DNA of 64,000 bases from Lentzea flava (GTDB lineage: Bacteria > Actinomycetota > Actinomycetes > Mycobacteriales > Pseudonocardiaceae): assembly GCF_014648475.1 (NCBI RefSeq), contig NZ_BMRE01000038.1:1-64000 (forward strand). The letters run 5' to 3'. The first letter of the stretch is position 1; each line of letters begins with the position of its first letter. The position numbers were made by a program, and so were the translations under genes. Shown here piece after piece: positions 8,718 through 17,984 of the stretch. Under the pieces are notes generated by a model. That model saw only the letters and a program-made list of their open reading frames with translations. It ran no database searches and was not told where the DNA came from.

Positions 8718-10418
8718 TCAGGTCCAGCGGTCGTGCAGGGGGCGGGCGCCCGCGGCTTGTTCGGCCCAAGGCAGCCAGGCTGCGGCGGCGCCGACAGGGG
8801 AGGACCAGGGCTCGTCCGCGTACACCAGGCGGGTGCCCGGCTGGTCGAGCCAGCGCAGCACGACGCCGGTCTCCTCGGGTGGTGCGCCGCGCAGGGGACC
8901 GGCGGTCGGGACGACCGTCTCCGCCGACGCGACGAGTGCGTCGACCACCGGCATCGGGCGGGTGCCGCGGCGGGCGACGCCGGCGGAGGCGAGGCGGCCG
9001 TAGCGGACGACCGAGAACTCCCAGCCGCCCTCGCGGTCCGGGCGGGCCGCCACGAGTTGGGGCAGCGCGGCGAGGGCGGCCAGGCGCTGGGCGCGGTCGA
9101 GTGACCGGACCAGGCCGGCCAGGCGGTCGCGGCGGGTTGCCGCTTCCTCGAAGCGTTCGGCTGAGGCCAGGGTGCCCAGGTGGTCGATGAGTTTGCGTAA
9201 CGGGTCGGCGCTGCGGCCGACGACGAGATCGCGGACCGCCACGACTGCGGGCGAGTACTCCTCGACGGTCTGACGGCCCGCGCACGGGGCCTGGCAGCGG
9301 CCCAGCTCGGCCAGGGCGCAGGGGGAGGCCCGCTGGTTGGTCGCCGGGATCTTGATCGTGCACGAGCGCAGCGGCACGGCGTCGAGCAGCGCGCTCGCCA
9401 CCGACTCGGCTGCCTGGCGCGTGCGGAACGGGCCCAGTGCGCCGTCGCGCGGGGTCCTGACCATGGACAGCCGCGGGAAGGGCTCGTCGGTCAGCACGAG
9501 CCACCACGCGTGGTGCGGGTTCTTCGATCTGCGGTTGTAGGCCGGACGGTGCGCTCGCAGAAGCCGCAGTTCGCGCACCTCGGCTTCCAGGGCGTGGGCG
9601 CACTCGACGGCGTCGACGCGGACGGCGAGCGCGACCATCTCGCGGAGCCTGCGTCTGCCCTCGCTGGCGGTGAAGTACTGCCGGACGCGGCGGCGCAGAT
9701 CCGACGCCGTGCCGACGTAGAGCACCTCTTCCTTGGGGCCGCGGAAGAGGTACACGCCCGGCTTGGACGGCAGGTGCGCGGCCAGGGAGCGCTTGCGGCG
9801 TTGTTCCGGCGTCACCTCCGGCAGATAGGCCAGCAGTTCTTCCAGGGAGTGCACGCCCACGTTGCCGACCCGCTCCAGCAGCGAGTGCAGCACCTCGACC
9901 GTGGCCTGGGCGTCGGCCAGCGCCCGGTGCGTCGGTCTGGTCGACGTGTGGAAGAGGTCGGCCAGCGCGGACAGGCGGCACGACGGCGCCTCGTCGCGGC
10001 TCAGCACGCGCCGCGCCAGCTTTACCGTGCAGACCACCGGCGGTTTCGGCCAGCGGTAGCCGTACCGCTCGCAGGCCGCCTTGAGGAAGCTGATGTCGAA
10101 GCCGGAGTTGTGCGCCACCAGCACCGCTCCGGCGGCGAACTCGAGGAACGCCGGCAGCACCGTCTGCAGCCTCGGCGCGCCCGTGACCATCAGCTGCGTG
10201 ATACCGGTCAGCTGCGCCACCTGGACGGGGATGCCGCGCTCCGGGTCGACCAGCGTCGCGAACTCGCCCAGCACCTCGCCGCCGCGCACCTTCACCGCGC
10301 CGATCTCGGTGACGGCGTCCTCCTCGGCGCTTCCGCCCGTCGTCTCCAGGTCGAAGACGACGAACGTCGTGTCGCGCAGGGGCGTCCCAAGCTCGTCGAA
10401 GGACAGTTGACCGGTCAC
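8718..10418 (-). CDS. DEDDh 3'-5' exonuclease fused to GIY-YIG (UvrC-type) domain
   Basis: An Rv2191-like fusion of 566 residues, probably acting in DNA repair. The N-terminal DnaQ-type domain shows FDLETTG (Exo I), HNSGFDISFL (Exo II) and HRALADAQ (Exo III with the DEDDh His). From about residue 200 comes a GIY-YIG nuclease: KPGVYLFRG, LYVGTASDLRRRV and the Glu in AEVRELRLL. The UvrB/UvrC-like middle includes CALAELGRCQAPC, a possible Cys cluster. The GTG start (MTGQLSFDELG) lies 8 nt after a -10 of a PafBC-type promoter; an ATG farther upstream would precede that promoter and was rejected. DNA-damage induction is inferred from the promoter. Confidence 0.9.
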   Translation of the reverse strand: MTGQLSFDELGTPLRDTTFVVFDLETTGGSAEEDAVTEIGAVKVRGGEVLGEFATLVDPERGIPVQVAQLTGITQLMVTGAPRLQTVLPAFLEFAAGAVLVAHNSGFDISFLKAACERYGYRWPKPPVVCTVKLARRVLSRDEAPSCRLSALADLFHTSTRPTHRALADAQATVEVLHSLLERVGNVGVHSLEELLAYLPEVTPEQRRKRSLAAHLPSKPGVYLFRGPKEEVLYVGTASDLRRRVRQYFTASEGRRRLREMVALAVRVDAVECAHALEAEVRELRLLRAHRPAYNRRSKNPHHAWWLVLTDEPFPRLSMVRTPRDGALGPFRTRQAAESVASALLDAVPLRSCTIKIPATNQRASPCALAELGRCQAPCAGRQTVEEYSPAVVAVRDLVVGRSADPLRKLIDHLGTLASAERFEEAATRRDRLAGLVRSLDRAQRLAALAALPQLVAARPDREGGWEFSVVRYGRLASAGVARRGTRPMPVVDALVASAETVVPTAGPLRGAPPEETGVVLRWLDQPGTRLVYADEPWSSPVGAAAAWLPWAEQAAGARPLHDRWT

Positions 10419-10426
10419 GATGTGGG

Positions 10427-10449
10427 ACGGTAGCGGCGGGGTCTGACAA
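10427..10449 (-). promoter_or_regulatory. PafBC/RecA-NDp-type DNA-damage promoter of nuclease gene
   Basis: Minus strand: TTGTCA (10449-10444), 11 nt GACCCCGCCGC, then TACCGT (10432-10427), with the GTG start 8 nt on. It matches the mycobacterial recA P1 consensus tTGTCRgtg-N8-TAnnnT. It is nearly identical to the recA and lhr promoters in this window, including the flanking AAAATTGTCAGACCCCG. Confidence 0.85.
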
Positions 10450-10570
10450 TTTTCGGCCGCGATCATCCGCGGGGGCGTTGACCTGCGGTTGTCAGGCCGC
10501 GTGGTGGGCTTGTCCAGATCGTTGTTCCGAAGGCTGGAGATGTCCGTGCGCTGCTCAAGCGCCGGGGCTC

Positions 10571-10576
10571 TAGCCT
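10571..10576 (+). promoter_or_regulatory. -10 box of leaderless NYN-protein gene
   Basis: TAGCCT is followed by 6 nt and then the GTG start at 10583. There is no ribosome-binding site in between. Confidence 0.6.
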
Positions 10577-10582
10577 GTTGGG

Positions 10583-11950
10583 GTGCCAGACCCGATGCCC
10601 GAGCCCGAGTTCGACCAGCCCGCCGAGGAGGTGGGCGAGTCCGCGGACGATTCCCCAGAGGAATCCACTGTGGACTGGTCGGCCCTGCCGGAGCCGTTGC
10701 GGGTGAGGCTGGCGGAGCTCGGTGCCGACGCGCTGGGCGAGATGGCGAAGGTCGACGTTCCCCAGCACCTGCGTCCGGTGGCGAAGTTCGCCCCGACGAA
10801 ACGCGCCCGGCTGGGCGGGGCTCAGGTCGTCGCCGGCCTGCGGAACTCGGCGAACTTCCGCACCGCTGTCGTGGAGTGGTTGCGCAAGAACAGGCCGTCG
10901 ACGCTGGAGGTGACCTCGCCGGACCCGGTGACGGCCGCCGCGGCGGCGGTGCTGACCGGTGACGAGGTCGCGCCGCACTACGTGGAACTGGTGTCGCGGC
11001 GGGTCGGCGACGCGACGTTGCGCGCCGAGCGGGATGCCGCGGTGGCACGAGCGGAACGGCTCGAGAGCGAGCTGGAACGGCTGAAGGCCGAACGCAGCCA
11101 GCTCGACGGCGCCGCCGAACGCGTCCGCGCGGACGCCGAGATCGAACTGGAACGACTGCGCAAGCGGTTGCGCGAGCAGGGCGTGAAGCTGCGCGAGGCC
11201 AAGGACGCCGCGGAGGCCGCCGCCGCCGAGGTGGAGAAGATCCAGGTACGCACGGCCGAGGAGGTCAAGCGCCTCACCGCCGAGCGCGACCGGGAACGGG
11301 AACGGGCGGAGACCGAGCGGGCCAAGGCACAACGGGCGATCGCCGACGCCGAGGTCGCGCGCCAGTCCGCTCGGGAGGCACGGCAGGCCGACGAGGTGCG
11401 GCTCGCGCTGCTCGTCGACACGCTCGACGGTGCCGTGACGGGCCTGCGTCGTGAGCTCGCGCTGGGCGGCACCGGGCCGCGTCCTGCCGACCTCGTGCGA
11501 GGCGCGAGTGCGTCGCAGGGTGCCGTTGGACGCGTGGAGGACCCCGCCGCCCTCGATCGGCTGCTGGCGTTGCCGGCTGTCCACTTGGTGGTGGACGGCT
11601 ACAACGTCACGAAGACCGGCTATCCGGAACTGTCGCTGTCGGACCAACGGGATCGGCTCGTGCACCAGCTGGCCGTGCTGGCCGCGCGCACGGGTGCCGA
11701 GGTCACGCTGGTGTTCGACGGCGCCGGGGTGGTGGCTGTCCCCGCGGCGGCGCCACGGGGCGTGCGCGTCCTCTTCAGCGATCCCGGTGTTCTGGCCGAC
11801 GACGTCATTCGTGCACTGGTCACCGCAGAGCCGGAGGGGCGTCCCGTGGTGGTGGTGACGTCGGACCGCGCGGTCGCCGACTCGGTGCGCCGGCGTGGTG
11901 CGCACCCGGTGCCGTCCGCGGTGTTGCTGGCCCGTCTCGGGCGCGTTTGA
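10583..11950 (+). CDS. NYN-domain (YacP-like) putative RNase with coiled coil
   Basis: A 455-residue actinobacterial protein. Residues about 25-130 are helical, 150-290 form a long charged coiled coil (repeated ERL/RAE segments), and 325-455 form a NYN/PIN-like domain: HLVVDGYNVTKTGYPEL, the acidic VTLVFDGAG, and VVVVTSDRAVADSVRRRGAHPV. The conserved Asps suggest a metal-dependent ribonuclease; YacP-type NYN proteins act on RNA. Leaderless GTG start behind TAGCCT. It is divergent from the DEDDh/GIY-YIG gene. RNA target is unknown. Confidence 0.88.
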   Translation: MPDPMPEPEFDQPAEEVGESADDSPEESTVDWSALPEPLRVRLAELGADALGEMAKVDVPQHLRPVAKFAPTKRARLGGAQVVAGLRNSANFRTAVVEWLRKNRPSTLEVTSPDPVTAAAAAVLTGDEVAPHYVELVSRRVGDATLRAERDAAVARAERLESELERLKAERSQLDGAAERVRADAEIELERLRKRLREQGVKLREAKDAAEAAAAEVEKIQVRTAEEVKRLTAERDRERERAETERAKAQRAIADAEVARQSAREARQADEVRLALLVDTLDGAVTGLRRELALGGTGPRPADLVRGASASQGAVGRVEDPAALDRLLALPAVHLVVDGYNVTKTGYPELSLSDQRDRLVHQLAVLAARTGAEVTLVFDGAGVVAVPAAAPRGVRVLFSDPGVLADDVIRALVTAEPEGRPVVVVTSDRAVADSVRRRGAHPVPSAVLLARLGRV

Positions 11951-12041
11951 TCACCCGGTAGCCTGACGCGCATTCGATCTTCGGGTCGATCTCCGGCTCA
12001 ATCTTGACGGTCTTGTTCTCGCGAAGGGGATCGGCGACGTG

Positions 12042-13046
12042 ATGTCGCGCAAGCTCACCCGCGGTGTTCTGGTTACCGCCCTGCTCTTCTCCGCACTCCC
12101 GGCCGTGTCGTTCGCCGCACAGCCGGCGGATCCGGCGCGCGCGTACGCCGATCTGACCGCACAGGCGACAAAGCTCAACGAGGAAGTGCTGCGCGCACAG
12201 GAGGATCTCGTCCAGCGACGCGCCGAGCTCGAACGCGCGACCGCGGATGTCGCGGCGGCACAGCAGATCGAGCGGCAGGCGAAGTCCGAGGAGGACGACT
12301 TCCGCGGCCAGGTCGACCTCATCACGCAGGCGTCGTTCGAGGGCGCGCGGTTCAACCAGCTGTCGGCGCTGCTCGTCGCGGACTCGCAGCAGGACTTCCT
12401 GAACCGCCTGGAGATGATGCGGGTGCTGGCTTCCGACAAGGCCGACTCGCTGGCACGGCTGTCCGGTGCGGTGGAGAAGGCCCGTCAGGCGCACCAGGCG
12501 GCGGAGAACGCGCGCACCCGTGCCGCCGAGGCCACTGCGGCGGCCGAGAAGCTGAAGAGCGACCTGGACGCGCGCAACCGCGCGTTGCAGGCCCAGATCG
12601 GCGAGGTGCGCGCGGCGTTGACGCGGCTGCCCGCGCCGGTTGTGAACCAGCTGCGCGATCCGGGCGACAGGTCACCGGTCCGCGTGCCCGAGGGCGCGGC
12701 CGGCATTGCGCTGGCGTTCGCGCTGGCGCAGCGCGGCGACGAGTACCAGTACGGCGCGACCGGGCTCGACAAGTGGGACTGCGCCGGTCTGACGATGAAA
12801 GCGTACGCGGCTGCCGGGTACGCGATTCCGCGCACGTCCGGCGGACAGGCCGCGATCGGACGGGTCGTGGGGCGGGGCGACGTCCGCGCGGGCGACCTGA
12901 TCATCTACTACTCGAGCCGGTCGCACGTCGCGATGGCCGTCGACAACGCACGAGCCGTGCACGCTTCCACCGAGGGGCAGCCGGTGAAGATCGCGCCGAT
13001 CGACGCCATCGGGCCTATCGCGGTGATTCGGCGCATCGAGGGCTAG
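12042..13046 (+). CDS. Secreted NlpC/P60 peptidoglycan hydrolase (Rv2190c-like)
   Basis: 334 residues. A signal peptide (RKLTRGVLVTALLFSALPAVSFA) leads to a long coiled coil (about 30-200, ALxxxAxxLNEEV type) and a C-terminal NlpC/P60 domain with catalytic Cys in WDCAGLTMKA and His in SHVAMAVD. The family cleaves D-glutamyl-meso-diaminopimelate bonds in stem peptides; the coiled coil probably restrains the enzyme. GAAGGGGA lies 11 nt before ATG 12042; the preceding GTG (12039) is an alternative start. The stop TAG is also the start of the next gene's -10 box. Confidence 0.93.
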   Translation: MSRKLTRGVLVTALLFSALPAVSFAAQPADPARAYADLTAQATKLNEEVLRAQEDLVQRRAELERATADVAAAQQIERQAKSEEDDFRGQVDLITQASFEGARFNQLSALLVADSQQDFLNRLEMMRVLASDKADSLARLSGAVEKARQAHQAAENARTRAAEATAAAEKLKSDLDARNRALQAQIGEVRAALTRLPAPVVNQLRDPGDRSPVRVPEGAAGIALAFALAQRGDEYQYGATGLDKWDCAGLTMKAYAAAGYAIPRTSGGQAAIGRVVGRGDVRAGDLIIYYSSRSHVAMAVDNARAVHASTEGQPVKIAPIDAIGPIAVIRRIEG

Positions 13047-13049
13047 CGT
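13044..13049 (+). promoter_or_regulatory. -10 box TAGCGT that contains the upstream gene's stop codon
   Basis: TAGCGT is followed by 7 nt (TGCGCCG) and the GTG start at 13057. Its first three bases are the stop codon of the NlpC/P60 gene. The same arrangement recurs at 13822. Confidence 0.65.
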
Positions 13050-13056
13050 TGCGCCG

Positions 13057-13824
13057 GTGAAGCACCTCCGGACGTTGCTGGCGATCACGGTCGCCATGAC
13101 GTTCCTGCTCGGCCTCACCATTGCAACACGGCCCGTTGAGTTGCCGCCGACTGCAACAACTCATTGCAAAGAGACGGTGCTCAAGGTCTCCGCAGGTACC
13201 GTGACCAGCAGTTCTTGTGACGGCGAGCTGGCAGCACGGGTGTCGGGGCTGGTGGACGAGTCGGTCACCGGAGTCGCCGATATATTGGATGTCAGCTGGG
13301 TGCGGCGGGTCGACGTCGTCATCCCGGCGACGGATGCCGAGCTGGTGTCGCTCGTCGGACCGGCGTTCGCGGACATGGCCGGCATCGCGATCCGCGACGG
13401 TTCCGGGCAGCGAGTGGTGCTCAACCGGGCGCGGGCGGCGTCGCTCACGCTGCTGGAGTTGCGGGTGCTGCTGCGGCACGAGATCACGCACGTGGCGACG
13501 CGCGACCTGACGTCGGACTCGGCTCCGCTGTGGCTGGTGGAGGGGTTCGCGGACTGGGTGGCGTTCCACGGGCTCGGGGTGCCGCTGCGCCAGGCCGCGC
13601 CGGCACTCACCTCGAACGTCTCGGCACTGCCGTCCGATTTCGGCGGACCAGGGCGTGACCTGGCCTACCAGCAGGCGTACTCGATCATGGTCTACCTGGA
13701 GTCGAAGCTGGGGGAGCGGGGCGTCGTGGACTTCTTCCTGCGGCACGCGTCGTTGTCCGCTGTGGACCCGCGGGTGGTCGACGTGGCGGGCTGGCGCGAG
13801 TTCCTGCGGTCGAGCATCGGATAG
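13057..13824 (+). CDS. Secreted or anchored gluzincin (peptidase MA-like) protein
   Basis: 255 residues occupying the Rv2189c position. An N-terminal hydrophobic segment (LLAITVAMTFLLGLTIA) exports or anchors it. The zinc site HEITHVATRD and the following WLVEGFADWVAFHG give HExxH plus a downstream Glu, the gluzincin pattern of peptidase-MA-like proteins. Substrate is unknown; neighbours suggest an envelope role. Codons for residues about 23-39 are unusually poor in G/C at third positions (ATT GCA ACA, ACT GCA ACA ACT CAT) and contain CTCATTGCAAAG, close to the arm of the type-A repeat. CCGATATATTGG lies at 13277-13288. Confidence 0.8.
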   Translation: MKHLRTLLAITVAMTFLLGLTIATRPVELPPTATTHCKETVLKVSAGTVTSSSCDGELAARVSGLVDESVTGVADILDVSWVRRVDVVIPATDAELVSLVGPAFADMAGIAIRDGSGQRVVLNRARAASLTLLELRVLLRHEITHVATRDLTSDSAPLWLVEGFADWVAFHGLGVPLRQAAPALTSNVSALPSDFGGPGRDLAYQQAYSIMVYLESKLGERGVVDFFLRHASLSAVDPRVVDVAGWREFLRSSIG

Positions 13825-13827
13825 CGT
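13822..13827 (+). promoter_or_regulatory. -10 box TAGCGT of pimB containing upstream stop
   Basis: TAGCGT, then TGGTCCC (7 nt), then the GTG of pimB at 13835. The TAG is the stop of the peptidase gene. Confidence 0.65.
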
Positions 13828-13834
13828 TGGTCCC

Positions 13835-14938
13835 GTGCGCCGAACCTTGCTGGTGACCAACGACTTCCCGCCCCGCCCCGGTGGCATCCAGTCCTACCTG
13901 CACGCGCTGGCGACACGGCTGCCCGAGGACTCCCTCGTCGTGTACGCGCCGAAGTGGAAGGGCGCGGCGGAGTTCGACGCCGAGCAGCCTTTCCCCGTCG
14001 TGCGGCATCCCACGTCGCTGATGCTGCCGACGCCCGACGTCCTCAAGCGCGCCCGCGAGATCGCGCGCGCCGAATCCTGCGACGCCGCGTGGTTCGGTGC
14101 GGCGGCTCCGCTGGCGTTGCTGGCGCCCTCGCTCGGCCTGAGCCGCGCGGTGGCGTGCACCCACGGCCACGAGGTCGGCTGGTCGATGCTGCCGGTGGCA
14201 CGGCAGGCGTTGCGGGCCATCGGGTCCGGTGTGGACGTTGTGACCTACGTGAGCCGCTACACGCGTTCGCGGTTCGCGGCGGCGTTCGGTCCGATGGCGG
14301 CGCTGGAACATCTTCCGTCCGGTGTGGACACCGACCTGTACCGCCCGGATCCGGCCGCGCGTGCCGAGATCCGCCGCCGTCACGGGCTGGGCGACCGTCC
14401 GGTGATCGTGTGCGTGTCCCGGCTGGTGCCGCGCAAGGGCCAGGACGTTCTGATCCGCGCGTTGCCGCTGATCCAGCGCACGGTGCCGGACGCGGCACTG
14501 CTGATCGTCGGCGGCGGGCCGTACCGGGGCACGCTCGAGAAGCTGGCCGCCGGCAACCGCGACGTCGTGCTGACCGGCTCCGTGCCGTGGGAGGAGCTGC
14601 CCGCGCACTACAACGCCGGCGACGTCTTCGCGATGCCCTGCCGCACCCGCGGGCGCGGACTCGACGTCGAAGGCCTCGGCATCGTCTACCTGGAGGCCTC
14701 GGCGACCGGGCTGCCGGTGATCGCGGGACGGTCCGGCGGCGCACCGGAGACCGTGCGCGACGGCATCACCGGCAACGTCGTCGACGGTCGCGACGTCGAG
14801 AACGTCGCCGAGCGGGTCGCCGCCCTGCTCGCCGACCCCGAGATGGCCGCCAAGATGGGCCGTGCCGGGCGGGAGTGGGTGAGCGACCACTGGCGGTGGG
14901 ACCAGCTCGCACACCGCCTCGAAGGCCTCATCGGCTGA
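13835..14938 (+). CDS. pimB: GDP-mannose-dependent mannosyltransferase PimB'
   Basis: A GT-B, GT4-family enzyme of 367 residues, orthologous in position and sequence to Rv2188c, which adds the second mannose to phosphatidylinositol mannoside on the cytoplasmic face. It has the N-terminal VTNDFPPRPGGIQSYLHAL, the hinge SGVDTDLYRP, VSRLVPRKGQDVLI, and the EX7E-type nucleotide-sugar motif EGLGIVYLEASATGLPVIAG. The leaderless GTG start is fixed by the -10 box. Its last 11 nt overlap the 3' end of the convergent regulator gene. Confidence 0.93.
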   Translation: MRRTLLVTNDFPPRPGGIQSYLHALATRLPEDSLVVYAPKWKGAAEFDAEQPFPVVRHPTSLMLPTPDVLKRAREIARAESCDAAWFGAAAPLALLAPSLGLSRAVACTHGHEVGWSMLPVARQALRAIGSGVDVVTYVSRYTRSRFAAAFGPMAALEHLPSGVDTDLYRPDPAARAEIRRRHGLGDRPVIVCVSRLVPRKGQDVLIRALPLIQRTVPDAALLIVGGGPYRGTLEKLAAGNRDVVLTGSVPWEELPAHYNAGDVFAMPCRTRGRGLDVEGLGIVYLEASATGLPVIAGRSGGAPETVRDGITGNVVDGRDVENVAERVAALLADPEMAAKMGRAGREWVSDHWRWDQLAHRLEGLIG

Positions 14939-17792
14939 GTTCGCGGGCCCTGTTCTCCAGCGCGCGCAACCCGAGTTCGGCGCTGCGGCGCGCGGCCTCG
15001 TCGGCGGCCGAGCGGGAGTCGGAGTCGCGGTCGAGATCCCGCCACACCACGGCGAGGTTGATCAACGCGCGGATCTCGCCCGAGGCGTAACCGATCCGGC
15101 GCGCCGTCACCAGGGCCTGCTCGAACAGCTCGGCCGCGACGTCGAGGTCGGACAGCGCGCGGCGGACCTCGCCGAGCGTGATCCGCACCGACGTCGCCAC
15201 CTGCGGGTCGCCACCGTCGGCGATCAGCGACAACGCCCGCGAGGCCAGCGGCAACGCTGCCTCGGGGTTGCCCGCGGCGAGCTCCACTGCGGCGAGGTTC
15301 TCCAAGGCCTCGGCCTCGCCCGCGGGGACGTTGCCGAGCTCCAGGGCGCGTTCGAGGTGCGTGCGTGCCTCGTCGAGATGTCCCTGCAGACGCAGAGCCA
15401 TGCCGAGGTAGGTGTGGCTGTCGGCGTTCGGCGCGAGAGCCAGAGCCTGGGAGAAGTGCTCGACGGCGCCGTCGATCTCGCCGAGCTCCACCGCGAGCTG
15501 GCCGAGGTTGTACAGGCCGGAGCTGACGCTGTCGGCGGAACGCAGCATCTCCAGGCTGCGGACCAGCGCCTGCTTCGCCTCTGGCAGCTGGCCGGAGCGG
15601 CGGTGGACGAGGCTGAGGTTGTTCAGCACGCTCGCCTCGGCGTCCTCGTCACCCAGCGCCCGGTACAGCTCGATGGCCTGGTTGTGGTGCTCGACCGACA
15701 ACGCGTACTCGCCGAGCCGCAGGTAGAGGGTGCCGAGGTTGGCGTGCATCGCGGCCTCGGCCGGGCGGTGCCCTGACCTCTGGGCGGCCTGCAGTCCGTG
15801 GTGCGCGGTCGCGAGCCACTCACCGATGTGCTGGCCGATCCACAGGTACCCCCGCAGCGCGTCCGCGAGCTGCCACGCCATCGGCGCCGGGCCGTGGTCG
15901 GCGGCGTGCCGGATCGCGGCGGTCAGGTTCGGGCGTTCCGCGTCGAGCCACGCCAGCGCCTCGTCCGGGGTCGAGATCCGCGGCGCCGGACCGGAGGCGG
16001 ACGACGGCAGCCGCACGATGCCGGGGTAGAGCAGCTCGGCACAACGCTCCACGCCGCGCAGGTAGTGGTTGAGCAACGCCGTCCACGCGATCTCCTGCTC
16101 GGCGTCGCTGTCGGACTGTTCGCGCAACGTGGCCGCGTAGCGCACGAGCTCGTCGTGGAACCGGTAGCGGCCGGGCACCACCGGCACCACCAGTTTCGCG
16201 ATCGCCAGCACCGTCAGCAGGCCCTCGGCGTCCACATCGGCCAGTGCGGAGGCGGCCTCCGCGGTGAAGTCAGGGCCCGGCACCAGCGACAGCAGCCGGA
16301 ACAACCGCTGCGGCGCGGGCGGGAGAGCCGCGTAGGCGAGCTCGATCGGCGAGCCCGAGATCGTCACGTCGTCGCGCCCTGCCAGGTAGGCGGCGGCCAC
16401 CCGCAGCGCGAGCGGCAGATGCCCGCACCGGTCGGCCAGCTCCGCGTGATCGCCTGGGCCCAGCAGCGTCGTGAGCAGCGACGCGGACTCCGCCGGCGTG
16501 AACACGTCCACCGTCACCGTCCGCGCGCCGTTCATCGCGATCAGGCCGCGCAGGTCGTCCCGTGACGTCACGATCACCCGGCACGACGCCGTCCCCGGCA
16601 GCAACGATCGCACCTGGTCCGGCGCGGACGCGTTGTCGAGCACGAGCAGCATCCGGCGGCCCGACAGCAACGACCGCAGCATCGTGCTCTGCTCGTCGGC
16701 GTCCGGCGGGATCTCGTCAGGGGGCACGCCCAGCGCCCGCAGGAACCGCGACAGCACGTCCATCCCGTCCGCCGGCGGCCCGAGCGAGTACCCGCGCAGG
16801 TCGACGTACAGCTGCCCGTCCGGGAAGTGGTCGCGCAGCAGGTGCGCCACGTGCACCGCCAGCGTCGTCTTGCCCACGCCCGGCTGCCCCGCGAGCGTCA
16901 CGATCGGCACCGACCCGCTCGTGATGAGCTCGGAGATCCGCTCCACGTGCCACGCGCGTCCCGTGAAGTCGGCGATGTCGTCCGGCAGCCGCATCGGTGA
17001 CGCGGGTGCTCGTTCCGGTTCGCGCGCGGCCACGGGTGCGGCGAGCTCGGGCGCGCCCACGAGGATCGCCTGGTGCAGCTTGCGCAGCTCCTCGGTCGGG
17101 TCGATGCCGAGCTGCTCGTCCAGCGTCCGGTCGAGCTGCCGGAACGCCTCCAGCGCCTCCGCCTGCCTGCTGCTGCGGTACAGCGCGAGCATCAGCTGGC
17201 CCCAGAACCGTTCCCGCAACGGGTGGTCCCGCGTCAGCGCGAACAGCTCCGGCACCAGGTCCGCGTGGTTGCCCAGTGCGAGCTCGACGTCGATGCGCTG
17301 CTCGTGCACGGTCATCAGCAGCTCGGTCAGCCGCGGCGCGTGCTCGGAGTACAACGTCTCCGACGGCACGTCCGAGAGCACCGGCCCACGCCACAGCTCC
17401 AACGCCTCGGCAAACGCTTTCCGCGCGCTGACCAGGTCGTTCGACGCCGCCGCAGCACGTCCGCGGGCAGCCGCGTCAGCGAACCGGTGCACGTCCACGG
17501 CCAGCGGGTCGACGCGCATCCGATAGCCGTCGGCGGCGGTCTGGATCAGCGACGGGTCACCCAGCGCCGCCCGCAGCCGCATCACGTACGTCTGCAACGT
17601 GCCACGCGTGCGCGCCGGCGGTGTGTCACCCCACACGTGCTCGACCAGTTCCGTCACGGGAACGACGCGGTTCGGCCGCAGCAGCAACGCCGCCAGCAAC
17701 GCTCGGTGCTTGCCCGCCCGCAGCACCACCGGCGCGTCGTTCAGGCGCACCTCCATCGGGCCGAGCAGCCGGAACTGCGGACCCGGAGCCAT
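14928..17792 (-). CDS. SARP/AfsR-family transcriptional regulator (BTAD, NB-ARC, TPR)
   Basis: 954 residues. An OmpR-type winged helix (FRLLGPMEVRLNDAPVVLRAGKHRALLAALLLRPNRVV, about 8-90) is followed by a bacterial transcriptional activation domain (to about 245), an NB-ARC ATPase with P-loop AGQPGVGKTTLA near residue 305 and RMLLVLDNAS, then tetratricopeptide repeats (about 640-940). The architecture is AfsR-like; such proteins activate secondary-metabolite genes in response to nucleotide or phosphorylation. GAGGGGAAGG precedes the ATG. No biosynthetic cluster is adjacent, so the target is elsewhere or global. It is an insertion relative to the mycobacterial order between pimB and fadD15. 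Confidence 0.93.
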   Translation of the reverse strand: MAPGPQFRLLGPMEVRLNDAPVVLRAGKHRALLAALLLRPNRVVPVTELVEHVWGDTPPARTRGTLQTYVMRLRAALGDPSLIQTAADGYRMRVDPLAVDVHRFADAAARGRAAAASNDLVSARKAFAEALELWRGPVLSDVPSETLYSEHAPRLTELLMTVHEQRIDVELALGNHADLVPELFALTRDHPLRERFWGQLMLALYRSSRQAEALEAFRQLDRTLDEQLGIDPTEELRKLHQAILVGAPELAAPVAAREPERAPASPMRLPDDIADFTGRAWHVERISELITSGSVPIVTLAGQPGVGKTTLAVHVAHLLRDHFPDGQLYVDLRGYSLGPPADGMDVLSRFLRALGVPPDEIPPDADEQSTMLRSLLSGRRMLLVLDNASAPDQVRSLLPGTASCRVIVTSRDDLRGLIAMNGARTVTVDVFTPAESASLLTTLLGPGDHAELADRCGHLPLALRVAAAYLAGRDDVTISGSPIELAYAALPPAPQRLFRLLSLVPGPDFTAEAASALADVDAEGLLTVLAIAKLVVPVVPGRYRFHDELVRYAATLREQSDSDAEQEIAWTALLNHYLRGVERCAELLYPGIVRLPSSASGPAPRISTPDEALAWLDAERPNLTAAIRHAADHGPAPMAWQLADALRGYLWIGQHIGEWLATAHHGLQAAQRSGHRPAEAAMHANLGTLYLRLGEYALSVEHHNQAIELYRALGDEDAEASVLNNLSLVHRRSGQLPEAKQALVRSLEMLRSADSVSSGLYNLGQLAVELGEIDGAVEHFSQALALAPNADSHTYLGMALRLQGHLDEARTHLERALELGNVPAGEAEALENLAAVELAAGNPEAALPLASRALSLIADGGDPQVATSVRITLGEVRRALSDLDVAAELFEQALVTARRIGYASGEIRALINLAVVWRDLDRDSDSRSAADEAARRSAELGLRALENRARELSR

Positions 17793-17984
17793 CGCCTTCC
17801 CCTCATACGTGTCGAATGATCCCCGTCTACCGGACAGCCTATTAGCGCGCTGTCGCCGAGTGACATCGGCGCGTCAGCGATACGTCAGCGCCGTACGGCA
17901 ATCTTCTACACGTCCCGGTCGGGGGGCCGGGGCAACAAACTTCTCGGGTTCCGCGGAGATCCGCGGATCACGATCGCTGGGGGT

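Noticed and set aside
10419-11048. N-terminal extension of the DEDDh/GIY-YIG protein
   Set aside because: The extension runs antisense to the NYN gene, is Pro/Arg/Ser-rich, and would begin upstream of the gene's own promoter.
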